DNA of 64,000 nucleotides from Polyangia bacterium (GTDB lineage Bacteria > Myxococcota_A > Polyangia > Nannocystales > Nannocystaceae): NCBI GenBank assembly GCA_030429545.1, contig JAUIFF010000007.1, positions 186,001 to 250,000 on the forward strand. Direction: 5' to 3'. How positions within the stretch are numbered: position 1 is the first letter of the stretch; every line of letters begins with the position of its first letter. Both the position numbers and the translations under genes were made by a program. The notes beneath the pieces were generated by a model. That model saw only the letters and a program-made list of their open reading frames with translations. It made no database searches and was not told the origin of the DNA. Shown piece by piece: positions 27,293 to 37,112 of the stretch.

Positions 27293-29434
27293 ATGCCCAC
27301 AACACATTTTCGAACCTGCAACTTGTGTGAGGCCATGTGCGGCCTCGAACTCACGGTTGAAGACAATCGTGTCACTTCGATCCGCGGCGACAAGGACGAC
27401 CCATTTTCGCGTGGGCATATCTGTCCCAAGGCACTTGCGCTCAAGGACATCCAGGAGGACCCGGACCGCCTGCGGGTGCCCCTGCGGCGTACCAAGTCGG
27501 GGTGGGAGCCCCTGGCGTGGGACGATGCCCTCGACCTCGCGGCCGCAAAAATCTTGCAAATACAAAAGTCCCATGGCCGCGACGCCATGGCGGCCTACCT
27601 CGGCAACCCGAATGTCCACAACTATGGCTCGCTGCTCTACGGCCCGCCCCTGCTGCGGGCCCTGCGAACCAAAAATCGCTACTCGGCGACCTCGGTTGAT
27701 CAGCTGCCCCACCATGTCGTCGCCCGGCTGTTGTTTGGCCACCAACTGCTGCTGCCCATACCCGATATCGACCGCACCGACTACCTGTTGATGTTCGGTG
27801 CCAACCCGGTGGTGTCAAACGGCAGCTTGATGTCGGCACCAGACGTCAAACGCCGACTCCAGGCGATCTCAGCACGGGGCGGGACGGTGGTTGTAGTCGA
27901 CCCCCGACGCACAAAAACTGCTGAGCTCGCCGACCAGCACCTCGCGATTGTCCCGGGGACCGATGTCTTTGCCCTCTTGGCCATTGCACATACAATTTTT
28001 TCAGAGGGACTTGTCAACCTCGGTCGGCTCGCCCATGTCATCGACGGGGTCGCGGCCATCGCGAAGCTCGCCCGGCAGTTCCCACCCGAACGGGTTGCCG
28101 AGACCGTGGGGCTCAAGGCCAACACCCTACGTGAGGTCGCACGGGCGTTTGCCAGCGCCAAATCGGCGGTGTGTTACGGGCGAATGGGGGTCTCGGTTCA
28201 GCGCCACGGCACGCTTTGCCAGTGGCTGACAGTGGTGTTGACAACCCTGACCGGCAACCTCGATCGGGCGGGCGGGGCGATGTTTACCACCCCCGCAGTC
28301 GATGTACTTGCACAGACAAGCCGGGGCGGTGTGGGCCGCTACCACAGCCGGGTCCGCGGGTTGCCGGAATTTGGCGGGGAGCTGCCGGTGGCGACCCTCG
28401 CCGAGGAAATCCTGACCCCGGGTGAGGGCCAGGTGCGAGGGCTTTTGACGGTCGCTGGCAACCCGGTGCTCTCCACCCCCAACGGCCAACAGCTCGACCG
28501 CGCTCTGCAATCGCTTGCGTGGATGGTCTCGATCGATATGTACCGCAACGAGACCACCCGCCACGCGGACCTGATCTTGCCACCGACCCCCCCGCTCGAG
28601 CGCGACCACTACGACCTCGTGTTTCATGTCCTGGCGATTCGCAACACCGCCAAATTTTCGCCGGCCACGCTGCCACAAACCGAGGGAAGCCTGCACGAGT
28701 GGGAGATTTTGAGTGGGCTTCACCGCCGACTTGTTGCACATGCACCAGCTCGCCGCCGACTCGAAGCCGGGGTCACCGGGCGGCTCGGGCCACGGCGACT
28801 TCTCGACCTCGGGCTGCGCGTTGGCCCGGCCGGCATGGGGCTGCAAAAACTACGGCGCCACCCCCATGGCATCGACCTAGGTCCCTTGATACCGCAGCTG
28901 CCCGCGCGCCTGTTTACCCGGTCCGGTCGTATCGACCTCGCGCCTGAAAAGTTTCTTGCAGCTGCAAATAATTTAGAGTGTGAGACGGCACCGAGCCTGT
29001 TGTTGATCGGCCGCAGGCATCTGCGCAGCAACAATTCGTGGCTGCACAACAGTTCCCGGCTCGTCAAGGGCAAGCCGCGGTGCACGGTCCAGCTCCACCC
29101 CACCGACGCGGCCCACGCAGGTGTCACCGACGGAGCACTTACCCGGGTCCGTTCGCGTGTGGGAGAAGTCGTTTTGCCGTGCGAAGTCAGTACCGAGATC
29201 CGGCCTGGGGTTGTGAGTATTCCCCACGGTTGGGGGCATACACCCGCCGGAATCGCGCTACGCGTGGCGCAGATGCACGCGGGTGTCAGTGTCAACGACC
29301 TCACCGATGACCAGCAGATCGACCCGGTTTCGGGCAATGCCGTGCTCAATGGCGTCGAAGTGACTGTCAGCGCCGTCGAGCACGGTTCAGGGGCGCTTGG
29401 AGCCCACGAAAATCCGGCGTCACCGGGCGACTAG
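27293..29434 (+). CDS. Molybdopterin oxidoreductase (DMSO reductase family)
   Basis: A 713-residue protein. The N-terminal 4Fe-4S motif is CNLCEAMCGLEL plus GHICPKA (C-x2-C-x3-C-xn-C). FGANPVVSNGSLMSAPD and VVVDPRRTKTAELADQHLAI belong to the cofactor-binding domains, and a C-terminal beta-barrel domain (~570-700) has VSIPHGWGH. No Tat signal is present, so it is probably cytoplasmic. At the molybdenum-ligand region the sequence reads NRYSATSVDQLPHH, with Ser or Asp rather than Cys, so classification as formate dehydrogenase or nitrate reductase is unsafe. It has no adjacent electron-transfer subunit. Six TGYANNTRCA sites occur nearby, five of them inside the gene. Confidence 0.85.
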   Translation: MPTTHFRTCNLCEAMCGLELTVEDNRVTSIRGDKDDPFSRGHICPKALALKDIQEDPDRLRVPLRRTKSGWEPLAWDDALDLAAAKILQIQKSHGRDAMAAYLGNPNVHNYGSLLYGPPLLRALRTKNRYSATSVDQLPHHVVARLLFGHQLLLPIPDIDRTDYLLMFGANPVVSNGSLMSAPDVKRRLQAISARGGTVVVVDPRRTKTAELADQHLAIVPGTDVFALLAIAHTIFSEGLVNLGRLAHVIDGVAAIAKLARQFPPERVAETVGLKANTLREVARAFASAKSAVCYGRMGVSVQRHGTLCQWLTVVLTTLTGNLDRAGGAMFTTPAVDVLAQTSRGGVGRYHSRVRGLPEFGGELPVATLAEEILTPGEGQVRGLLTVAGNPVLSTPNGQQLDRALQSLAWMVSIDMYRNETTRHADLILPPTPPLERDHYDLVFHVLAIRNTAKFSPATLPQTEGSLHEWEILSGLHRRLVAHAPARRRLEAGVTGRLGPRRLLDLGLRVGPAGMGLQKLRRHPHGIDLGPLIPQLPARLFTRSGRIDLAPEKFLAAANNLECETAPSLLLIGRRHLRSNNSWLHNSSRLVKGKPRCTVQLHPTDAAHAGVTDGALTRVRSRVGEVVLPCEVSTEIRPGVVSIPHGWGHTPAGIALRVAQMHAGVSVNDLTDDQQIDPVSGNAVLNGVEVTVSAVEHGSGALGAHENPASPGD

Positions 29435-29569
29435 TTTTCACTGCTTGTGCACCCACAAGGACGTAGTGTTATCACACCCGGGAGGGAAGTCATGTCCCGC
29501 GGGTATATACTCCTCTCGCGGTCGGCCACGCCTGACCTTGTGGCCAGAAGTCCCGTGCAACTCCTTTCG

Positions 29570-29971
29570 ATGAAGCAGCCCCAAGCAGCCGTACGCTCGT
29601 TGCACATCCTCGTCGCCGAGGACAATCCGGTGAACTTGCGGTTGCTGGTCTCCATCCTGCGCCGCTACGGGCACCGGATTACAACCGTTGAAAATGGCGA
29701 GGCTGCCGTCGCGGTTGTCGAGGAGCAGGGCCCGTTCGACATCATCTTGATGGACAGCTCGATGCCGGTGATGGATGGCATTGAGGCCACCCGCAGGATC
29801 CGAGCTTCCGCCAGTCCCGACGTCGCCAAGATTCCGATTGTGGCTGTCACCGCACTTGCAATGACCGGCGACCGCGAGCGTCATCTCGCAGCTGGCATGA
29901 ATGAATATGTGTCGAAACCGGTGACCCCGCGGCGGTTGTTTGCGGCGATCGGCAAGGTCATCGAAAACTGA
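29570..29971 (+). CDS. Stand-alone response-regulator receiver protein
   Basis: A ~133-residue CheY-like protein from the ATG at 29570, an upstream in-frame extension being unconserved. It has the acidic pair in ILVAEDNPVN, the phosphoacceptor Asp in IILMDSSMPVMDG, the conserved Thr in AVTALAM and Lys in YVSKPV. The AEDNPVN and SKPVTP patterns are those of receivers found in hybrid histidine kinases and phosphorelays. No kinase gene is adjacent, so its partner is elsewhere. Confidence 0.88.
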   Translation: MKQPQAAVRSLHILVAEDNPVNLRLLVSILRRYGHRITTVENGEAAVAVVEEQGPFDIILMDSSMPVMDGIEATRRIRASASPDVAKIPIVAVTALAMTGDRERHLAAGMNEYVSKPVTPRRLFAAIGKVIEN

Positions 29972-30044
29972 GTTGCTGGCCCCCGCTGCTCGGCGCCCGG
30001 CTGAGGACGTTGTAGCTGCATGATCTTGCGAGCGACAGCCCGTC

Positions 30045-31082
30045 CTAGACCTGCTTGCGTTTGACGGACCAAATAAACCCGTCGTACCAAAAGTGCATCA
30101 GCGAAACGACGAGGGTAAGGGCCCATAGCCCGCGAATATCGGTGTCGAGCAGCTGGACAAACAGGCCGTAGCTAAACGTGATACCGATAAACACGACCCA
30201 GGTCACGGGTTTGGCGACCGCGCCAAGACTTTGTATGCGCAACTTTTTGCTGAGGTGTTTGTGCTCAAACGCCCACACCAGGGCAAAATACTGCAGGGCA
30301 TGGAAGAAGTTCATGATGAAAAACGCCTCCCCCCAGCTGTTGAACCCCCACGAGTAGATCGAGCAAATCCCAGTGGTGACCAACAAGAATACCTTGAGCC
30401 AACTGACGCGATAACCACGCCTCGCTAGCCGCCAGTAGGAAAACAGGTAGTACAGCAAAAACGCGGTGCCGGCGGCGACCACCGCCCAGGTGAAGTACTG
30501 GGCGTTGCCCTCCATAAACGCCGGGACCTTGGTCAAAAACACTTCTTCGTCGACCAGCGCGTACTCTTCGAAGTCGCTGAAGTGGTCCATCATCACCGCA
30601 CCGCCGACGATGGGCCCGGCATACAAAAAGTGGTTGAGCCACCAATCCAGGCGCCGCCCTACCCGCGGGTCATTGCCGTTTTTGCTGTCGTAGATACGGG
30701 AGAACCCAAAGGTTTGCAGGCCCGAGTGGTAGACGTCCCAAAACGTCGCAAGCACCGAGCCGGTGACCAAGATCCAGTCGCTGGTGACCATCGCCAGCCA
30801 CACCAGCACCGGCACAATCAAAAATCGGATGGGGTGTAGCCGCAAGATGTTGGGGTTGACGTGGCTGCGAAAAAACACGGCCGAGAGGTGGGCGTGGATA
30901 AACACGCCGATCGCCAACCCGGTAGCGGTGAACTCCTGGCCCGCCCACTCAAAGGTTTTGTCGGCGATGTCCCGCCCCGAAATCACGATCCCGAGGATCA
31001 GTGCATAGGTTGGTGAGAGCAGCAAAAACACCCAGTCGTACCAGCGATTGACGATGTACGGGTTTTTGCTCGCGGGCTTCAC
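30045..31082 (-). CDS. Polytopic membrane protein of unknown function with conserved His motifs
   Basis: A 345-residue integral membrane protein from a GTG at 31080-31082 with AGGAG seven bases upstream. About eight hydrophobic segments are visible. Histidines lie in or near membrane helices: [43 protein letters not shown] and [13 protein letters not shown]. Clustered intramembrane His suggests metal binding as in membrane oxygenases or desaturases, but I do not recognise a characterised family. It stands alone between the receiver gene and the divergent M28 peptidase gene. Confidence 0.75.
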   Translation of the reverse strand: MKPASKNPYIVNRWYDWVFLLLSPTYALILGIVISGRDIADKTFEWAGQEFTATGLAIGVFIHAHLSAVFFRSHVNPNILRLHPIRFLIVPVLVWLAMVTSDWILVTGSVLATFWDVYHSGLQTFGFSRIYDSKNGNDPRVGRRLDWWLNHFLYAGPIVGGAVMMDHFSDFEEYALVDEEVFLTKVPAFMEGNAQYFTWAVVAAGTAFLLYYLFSYWRLARRGYRVSWLKVFLLVTTGICSIYSWGFNSWGEAFFIMNFFHALQYFALVWAFEHKHLSKKLRIQSLGAVAKPVTWVVFIGITFSYGLFVQLLDTDIRGLWALTLVVSLMHFWYDGFIWSVKRKQV

Positions 31083-31282
31083 AGACGCTCCTGCACGGAC
31101 TTGGCGGGAGAGTACCCCACCCGCCAAATGTTTGCCGGGTCAGCAACGGATGGCACCGGCTTCACCTGTCGCGTTCGGCTGTCCTCGGCTGCTGATGTAT
31201 GGCGCGCACGCCATTGCTCGACCCGCTGCGAACGTGCGAGCCCGAGGGCCACTTCCGATCTATGAACTGGTAGTCTCCGCCC

Positions 31283-33154
31283 ATGCTCTCGCGCCCGCGC
31301 CGGGTCCTTCGCACCGCACCGTTTCTCCAACTGGCCTTGGCAGGTCTCGTACTTTCGCTCCCCAGTTGCCGTCCTCCGGCCGATGACACCGGGGTTCCAA
31401 CCGTCCAAGCGGTTCCCGCGGGCAACTATGCTGTCGCCGCCTCAGCGCCTCCGAGCCAGGCGTTCGCGACCGTCCCATTGCGCGAACAGACTGTCCGCCG
31501 TCACCTCATGTTTCTCGCTGACGACGCGCAGGAGGGCAGAGCTCCCGGCAGTCCAGCCGACCACCGGGTGCAAGAACACATCCGCGAAGCCATGATGGAG
31601 TTCGGCCTCGAGCCCGGCACGCCCGATGGGTTTCGCCAGACATTTCAGATCACCAACGGCGTGCGCCCGCGAGCTAAAAAGCGCACCCAGTTGGTCGTTG
31701 GCAAATTCCAGATCCCACATTCGTTGGTCCCATTTGCCCACGACACCGGCAACAAACCGGTCCGCGCCAAACTCATGTTTGTCGGCTACGGGATCCCGGG
31801 CGAGGGCAAGAACTCGGGTGACTACGCCGATATCGGCCCGAGTGTCGCAGGCAAGATTGTCGTCGCCCTAGACGGTGGTCCCGACGACCCACACCTCGAC
31901 CCGTCGAGCACCCGCCCGCAGACCAAACTCATCGCCGCCCGCGACCACGGGGCAGTCGGATTTATTTTGTGGGAGCCGGACAGCAAGCACCCGTTCCCCA
32001 ACCGTGGCACAGCCAGCGACCTCGAGATTCCGGCACTGAGTGTTGGCCGGGCCGGCAGCGAATCGTTGCGCGCGGCCCTGGGCGGAGGCGCCATCCGCAA
32101 GGCTGCAGCCACCCAAGCGCTCCAAGGGCTCGAGCGCGGAGCTGTCAGCCGTGGCCGGGCACGCATGGCAACACCTATCGAACCCGTCCGCCTCGAGACG
32201 GCCAACATCGTCGGTCGACTCCAAGGAGGAGGCTCGGGCAAAACAATTGTGGTGGGGGCCCATATGGACCACCTCGGGCTCGGTGGAGCGTCCTCGCTCG
32301 CACCCGGCGAACAGGCGATCCACAACGGTGCCGACGACAACGCCTCGGGCGTGGCGGTGATGCTGGCCCTGGCCGAAGCAGCCGTCGCCCTGCCCCAGTC
32401 CGAGCGCCCGCACAACCTCGTGTTTGTCGCCTTCGGTGCCGAGGAGATGGGCTTGCTCGGTTCGAAATACATGGTCAAGCAACTGTCGCCGGAGCAGCGC
32501 AGATCGATCCTGGCGATGATCAACTTCGACATGGTCGGTCGCCTCGGCGACGACGGCCTGGTGATCTCCGGTTCTGGAACGTCGTCGAGTTGGCCCGACA
32601 TCATCGAACATGCCCGTGGGGACATGCTCATCAAAACTTCTGAAGATGGCTTTGGCGCCTCCGACCAAACCAGTTTTTACGAGATCGACCGCCCCGTCCT
32701 CCACCTGTTTAGCGGGACCCACGGCGACTACCACCGCCCCAGCGACGACATCGACAAGATCAACTTTCCCGGCGCGGTCGCGATTGGCGATGTCGCTGCC
32801 CGTATCATCGGAGAGTTGATGCAGCGCGGTGCCGGGATCGACTTTGTCAAGGTCAAGCGGACCACGCCCAAGCGCGGGGGTTTTCGCGTCTCCCTCGGCA
32901 CGGTGCCTGACTACGCGGCCGACGTCGACGGTCTGCGGCTTTCTGGGGTCCGCCCACAATCCCCTGCCGACCTCGCGGGCTTGCAAAAAGGCGACATCAT
33001 CCAAAACCTCGGGGGCCGTGAAATTCACGGCATGGACGATTATATGGCTGCATTTGCAACCATGAAGCCGGGCGTCGAGATTCCGGTACAGATCGATCGC
33101 GGCGGCAGCAAGGTCACCCTAAAGATCACCCCGGCGGCGCCAAAACGGCGTTGA
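31283..33154 (+). CDS. M28-family zinc aminopeptidase lipoprotein with PDZ domain
   Basis: A 623-residue protein. The signal peptide ends in LSLPSC (lipobox, Cys ~29). A PA-like insert lies at ~130-270 (VGYGIPGEGKNSGDY). The M28 peptidase core has zinc ligands in VVGAHMDHLG and GADDNASGVAVML, the catalytic Glu in FVAFGAEEMGLLGS, and further ligands in NFDMVGRL and THGDYHRPSDD. A C-terminal PDZ domain (~520-620) has SGVRPQSPADLAGLQKGD. It is probably an outer-membrane-anchored aminopeptidase for peptide scavenging or predation. Confidence 0.88.
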   Translation: MLSRPRRVLRTAPFLQLALAGLVLSLPSCRPPADDTGVPTVQAVPAGNYAVAASAPPSQAFATVPLREQTVRRHLMFLADDAQEGRAPGSPADHRVQEHIREAMMEFGLEPGTPDGFRQTFQITNGVRPRAKKRTQLVVGKFQIPHSLVPFAHDTGNKPVRAKLMFVGYGIPGEGKNSGDYADIGPSVAGKIVVALDGGPDDPHLDPSSTRPQTKLIAARDHGAVGFILWEPDSKHPFPNRGTASDLEIPALSVGRAGSESLRAALGGGAIRKAAATQALQGLERGAVSRGRARMATPIEPVRLETANIVGRLQGGGSGKTIVVGAHMDHLGLGGASSLAPGEQAIHNGADDNASGVAVMLALAEAAVALPQSERPHNLVFVAFGAEEMGLLGSKYMVKQLSPEQRRSILAMINFDMVGRLGDDGLVISGSGTSSSWPDIIEHARGDMLIKTSEDGFGASDQTSFYEIDRPVLHLFSGTHGDYHRPSDDIDKINFPGAVAIGDVAARIIGELMQRGAGIDFVKVKRTTPKRGGFRVSLGTVPDYAADVDGLRLSGVRPQSPADLAGLQKGDIIQNLGGREIHGMDDYMAAFATMKPGVEIPVQIDRGGSKVTLKITPAAPKRR

Positions 33155-33300
33155 TGCACGCGCAAGCGGTCTCTTGGGACATACATCGATCGTTCGCGCA
33201 CTTGCCGTAGTTCCCGTCTGAGGCGATGTTGCGGGTTGTTCCTAGCGCATACACCTACTTTGGGGTGTACCCGCTGCAAAAATCACCGCATCATCTCGGT

Positions 33301-33927
33301 ATGCGCCCTCTCGTCGTTGCCGTTGCACTGTTGTCTGTGCACTGTACGCCCCCGACTACCGGGACTGGCGAAACTGAAGCCAGTGCCTCGTCGTCTGAGA
33401 CCTCGACGACTGGTGGGGACACATCGGGCGAACCGACCTCGACAACTGTGGGTCCGACCGGGACCGACACAGGTGGCGAAGCGACGACCGACACGACAAC
33501 GGACCCAACCACCGGCGAACCCACGACCGACCCAACCACTGGCGAACCCACGACCGACGCGACCACCGAAGACCCCACCACTGGCGAACCCACGACCGAA
33601 GACCCGACCACCGACGCGACCACGGATCCGACCACCGGCGACCCGACCACCGGCGACCCGACAACCGAAGACCCGACCACGACGACCACCGGCGACCCGG
33701 GCCTGTGTCCACCTGCCCCAGGAGACGACGACTGCACACTGTGCGTCAAAGACACGTGCTGCGCAGAACTCATCGAGTGTTTCGACAACACCCGCTGCGA
33801 GTGCTGGGTCAACTGTACAGGAGAGGGTCACTCGGGCCAGGTCTGCGGTGGCATGTGTCAGGGGCCACCAAACGACCTGTTTTGGGACCTCGCCGACTGT
33901 GCAGATGAGTGCCCCAGTTGCGGTTAA
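33301..33927 (+). CDS. Thr-rich repeat lipoprotein with Cys-rich C-terminus
   Basis: A 208-residue secreted protein from the ATG at 33301. VALLSVHC is a lipobox-like end of the signal peptide. Residues ~25-135 are a low-complexity Thr/Asp/Pro/Gly stalk with repeats such as TTDPTTGEP. The last ~70 residues hold about fifteen Cys (CTLCVKDTCCAELIECF, CECWVNCTGEGH), likely disulfide-bonded. The stalk-plus-knob design is common among myxobacterial surface lipoproteins; ligand unknown. Confidence 0.78.
   Translation: MRPLVVAVALLSVHCTPPTTGTGETEASASSSETSTTGGDTSGEPTSTTVGPTGTDTGGEATTDTTTDPTTGEPTTDPTTGEPTTDATTEDPTTGEPTTEDPTTDATTDPTTGDPTTGDPTTEDPTTTTTGDPGLCPPAPGDDDCTLCVKDTCCAELIECFDNTRCECWVNCTGEGHSGQVCGGMCQGPPNDLFWDLADCADECPSCG
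33485..33700 (+). repeat. In-frame minisatellite encoding TTDPTTGEP-type repeats
   Basis: About 210 bases of imperfect 12-27-base units rich in ACGACC, ACCACC and GGCGA(A/C)CC, all in frame. They code for the Thr/Pro/Asp stalk of the surrounding lipoprotein. Such repeats can change length by slippage or recombination without frameshift. Confidence 0.85.
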
Positions 33928-34475
33928 CTTGTATGCACAAAAGGATGTCGGCGATCGATGCGCAGGTACATGCGCAGTTCACCACGAGATCTTTGTGTCC
34001 GAAATTTTTTCGGACCGCAGTCCACGCAGTGAGTGCAAGTCTCCGAGACCTATCCACATGTAGACTGAGGTACGATCCTTTGCCACGAATCAAACGAGAT
34101 TTGATCGTATTTGGGAATACAAATTAATCATTGAACGCGCATACAACGTGGATCAAACGTGGTCTTTTGACCCCAACGTTCGAGCCCCTTCTTTGGTTGC
34201 GCAAGCGGCGTCAACAGGCTTTTGCAGGGTCGGAACCCGCGACATCCATCCCCCTAGTTGCGCGGGTGATGGGGTCTTTGGAAGACACAGCAGGTCTCGC
34301 TACATGTACGTGCAGCAGTTGCGGGAATTTCGTTGGCCCACCAAGGACCTCAACCCCAAACCGGTGCTGTGCACGACCGCCCTTTCGATGTATGCTGCGC
34401 ATCGAGGTACCCCAAAACCTCATCGCAGAAGTCGCCTGAACGACGCTTACTGACTCTCTACGACGGACTCGGAAT
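33928..34475. other. 548-base intergenic region, partly AT-rich
   Basis: No convincing gene. 34000-34150 is AT-rich and probably contains the promoter of the next lipoprotein gene. A short inverted repeat, TCCGAA...TTCGGA (around 33998-34013), lacks a following T-run. One TGYANNTRCA site (34305-34314) and two near matches (33935, 39 kb-type TGTATGCACA) are present. Confidence 0.5.
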
Positions 34476-35891
34476 ATGCATCCATCGGTACGCCCCATCG
34501 GTCTGGGAATCTTCTTAACCCTCGCGGGATGTGCTCCCAACAATTCCGCGACGACCGATGTCGACGCAACCACCGATGACGACGAAACAACGTCTGGTGA
34601 CGAGACTACAACCGGGCCGAGTACGACCACTGAAATCCCGACGACCGACGGCTCCGAGTCGGATGCGTCCACCGACAACAGCGGCTCCGACACGGACTCC
34701 GAAAGTGATTCGGACACCACCGACAACAGTGAGTCCGACACGACCGAAAGTGAGTCCGACACTGGCTCAGACTCCAGCGAGTCCGATACGGAAGAGCCGG
34801 TCAACTGCGGCAACGGCATACTCGACGAGGGCGAAGATTGCGATGGCGACCTGTTTGCCGCGACAGCCTGTATCGAGATCGACGAGGTCTATAAAGAAGG
34901 GGACCTCGGCTGCAACAATGATTGCACATACAACACCGATAGCTGCATCCAGTGCCTCGCTCCGGACCATGTCCCCTGCGACCACGAGAGCGCCAACGAG
35001 TTCCACGCACTCGAACTCAACTGCCATGAAGTCGGCAACACCTGGGATTCCAGCAACTCGACAACGCTCACGGCCTCGACTTTCCAGTCGCCCGACGAGC
35101 GGGCCTACCGGGTCGCCAAGCAATTTGGCAGCCACATGATCAACGAAAATACACCGGCGTTTGGCCCCCGTGCCGGCGAACGGTTCTTGCTGTTGTCGAG
35201 CGGACTTTTTGCCAACGAAGATGACGATGGCTATGTCCTCCAACCCCCCGGTTTCGCCAAGACTGGGATGACCAACAACGACAATCCGTCGGGGAGCAAC
35301 ACCTTCCCGGGCATCATGAACTACTCGGCGGGCGGCAACCCGAACCCGTTTGAAAACTGCGACGGCAACAACGACTGCAGCAATACCCTGGCCGTCCATT
35401 GGAACGATCAAAGCTCGGCCAACGATATCCTCTACATGGAGTTTGAGACCGTTGTCCCGGAGGGCACCGAGGGGTTCTCGATCGACTTTGCGTTCTTCAC
35501 CGCGGAGCTGCAGTACCTCGGCCTTCCCCACTTCAACGACGTCGCGCTCATTTGGCTCAACAGTGCCAACTACACCGGGAACATCACGTTCTTGTATGAT
35601 CAATCAACGCCGGTGCCGATGAACGCGACCAGTCTCAACGACCTCGGTTTGCTAACCTACGACGCCAACAGCGAGGAGCTCGCACAAACCGGGTTCGACA
35701 CCGAAGGTGCTTCGACTGGTTGGCTCACCGCACACGGTCCGGTTGAGGGCGGCGAAACCGTAACAATCTCAATCGCGATTTTCGACAAGGACGACAGCTT
35801 CTACACGTCCGCAATTGCCCTCGACAACTTCAAGTGGGCGTGCGAAGGCTGTGAGCTCGGCGTCCCCGGAAGTTGTGGCATCACGCAATAG
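34476..35891 (+). CDS. Secreted lipoprotein with acidic Ser/Asp stalk and Cys motif
   Basis: A 471-residue protein. FLTLAGC is the lipobox (Cys ~19). Residues 20-105 are an Asp/Ser/Thr stalk; CGNGILDEGEDCDGD (~108-122) is a DUF4215-like Cys motif, followed by GCNNDCTYNTDSC. The C-terminal ~320 residues form a globular beta-rich domain with NCDGNNDC, FSIDFAFFTAELQYL, HFNDVALIWL and AIALDNFKWAC. This resembles choice-of-anchor-type adhesin domains of myxobacteria, but I cannot name the exact family. The Cys-bounded end suggests disulfides and extracellular display. Confidence 0.78.
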   Translation: MHPSVRPIGLGIFLTLAGCAPNNSATTDVDATTDDDETTSGDETTTGPSTTTEIPTTDGSESDASTDNSGSDTDSESDSDTTDNSESDTTESESDTGSDSSESDTEEPVNCGNGILDEGEDCDGDLFAATACIEIDEVYKEGDLGCNNDCTYNTDSCIQCLAPDHVPCDHESANEFHALELNCHEVGNTWDSSNSTTLTASTFQSPDERAYRVAKQFGSHMINENTPAFGPRAGERFLLLSSGLFANEDDDGYVLQPPGFAKTGMTNNDNPSGSNTFPGIMNYSAGGNPNPFENCDGNNDCSNTLAVHWNDQSSANDILYMEFETVVPEGTEGFSIDFAFFTAELQYLGLPHFNDVALIWLNSANYTGNITFLYDQSTPVPMNATSLNDLGLLTYDANSEELAQTGFDTEGASTGWLTAHGPVEGGETVTISIAIFDKDDSFYTSAIALDNFKWACEGCELGVPGSCGITQ

Positions 35892-36137
35892 CGCGCGACA
35901 GCCAACAAAGTTCGCGGCCACAATTTCGATCGCAAGCGAACGCACACACGTGTGCCGGCGTGACCCCGTCCACGTGCGATGTTGAAGATTTGTGTTCTGC
36001 CGGCGATACGGCAACCAAATCCAATGTCCGGGGCCCGTCCGCGCGACATCGCGGATGAAACCGGTGACAAACGCAATTGCACCCCCGATAAACCGGTTGG
36101 TATATGCAGCCGAACCTCCAAAGGGGACCAGAAGCAG

Positions 36138-37103
36138 ATGTCACGCCGCAACAAGATTACGATCGTCGGTGCCGGAAACGTAGGTGCCACCGCAGCCCAC
36201 TGGGCCGTGCAAAAACACCTCGGGGACGTTGTCCTCGTCGATATCAAAGATGGCATGCCCCAGGGCAAGTGCCTCGACCTCTCCGAAGCCGCCCCGGTGA
36301 TGGGCTTTGATTGCAAGCTCACCGGTACCACCGGATACGACGAAACCGCCGACTCCGACGTCGTGGTCATCACCGCTGGCGTCCCCCGCCGTAAAGACCC
36401 GAAAACCGGGAAGTTCACCAGCCGTGACGAGCTGGTCGAGACCAACCGCAAGATCGTTGGTCACGTCACCCGCGAGATTGTTCAGCGCTCGCCCAACGCA
36501 ACTTTGATCTGCGTGTCCAACCCGCTCGACGCGATGTGCCACGTGATGTTCCACGAATCCGGGTTCCCCAAGGAGCGCGTGATCGGCATGGCCGGTGTTT
36601 TGGACACCGCCCGCTACAAGTTCTTTATCTCCGAAGCCCTCGGCGTCAGCGTCGAAGACATCCACGGCATGGTCCTGGGTGGCCACGGCGACACCATGGT
36701 GCCCCTGCCCGGCCACACGTCGGTAGGCGGGATTCCGCTGACCGAGCTGCTGTCGCAGGAAAAAATCGACGCCATCATCCAGCGCACCCGCAAGGGCGGT
36801 GGTGAGATTGTCGGCCTGCTCGGCTACTCCGGCTACTACGCCCCGGCGGCCTCGGTGATCGCCATGGTCGAGTCGATCGTCCGCGACCGCAAGCGCGTGC
36901 TCCCGGCGGCCTGCTACCTCCAGGGCGAGTACGGCTACAGCGATCTGTTCATCGGCGTCCCCGCTGTCCTCGGCAAGGGCGGCGTCGAAAAGATCATCGA
37001 AATGAAACTCGGCGACAAGGAAAAGGGCATGTTGGAGGTCTCGGCAGAGGCTGTCCGCAATGTCGTGAAGTTGCTTCCCTACAACAAACAATCCTCGAAC
37101 TAA
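36138..37103 (+). CDS. mdh: Malate dehydrogenase
   Basis: A 321-residue NAD-dependent dehydrogenase of the LDH-like MDH group, from the ATG at 36138 (upstream in-frame codons are unconserved). NAD site [19 protein letters not shown] after strand 2; substrate loop [10 protein letters not shown] with the paired Arg that select a dicarboxylate; catalytic Asp in DTARYKF and His in LGGHGDTMV. It interconverts malate and oxaloacetate. It leads a TCA operon with sucC (nine bases) and sucD. Confidence 0.96.
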   Translation: MSRRNKITIVGAGNVGATAAHWAVQKHLGDVVLVDIKDGMPQGKCLDLSEAAPVMGFDCKLTGTTGYDETADSDVVVITAGVPRRKDPKTGKFTSRDELVETNRKIVGHVTREIVQRSPNATLICVSNPLDAMCHVMFHESGFPKERVIGMAGVLDTARYKFFISEALGVSVEDIHGMVLGGHGDTMVPLPGHTSVGGIPLTELLSQEKIDAIIQRTRKGGGEIVGLLGYSGYYAPAASVIAMVESIVRDRKRVLPAACYLQGEYGYSDLFIGVPAVLGKGGVEKIIEMKLGDKEKGMLEVSAEAVRNVVKLLPYNKQSSN

Positions 37104-37112
37104 GGGGTAAGC

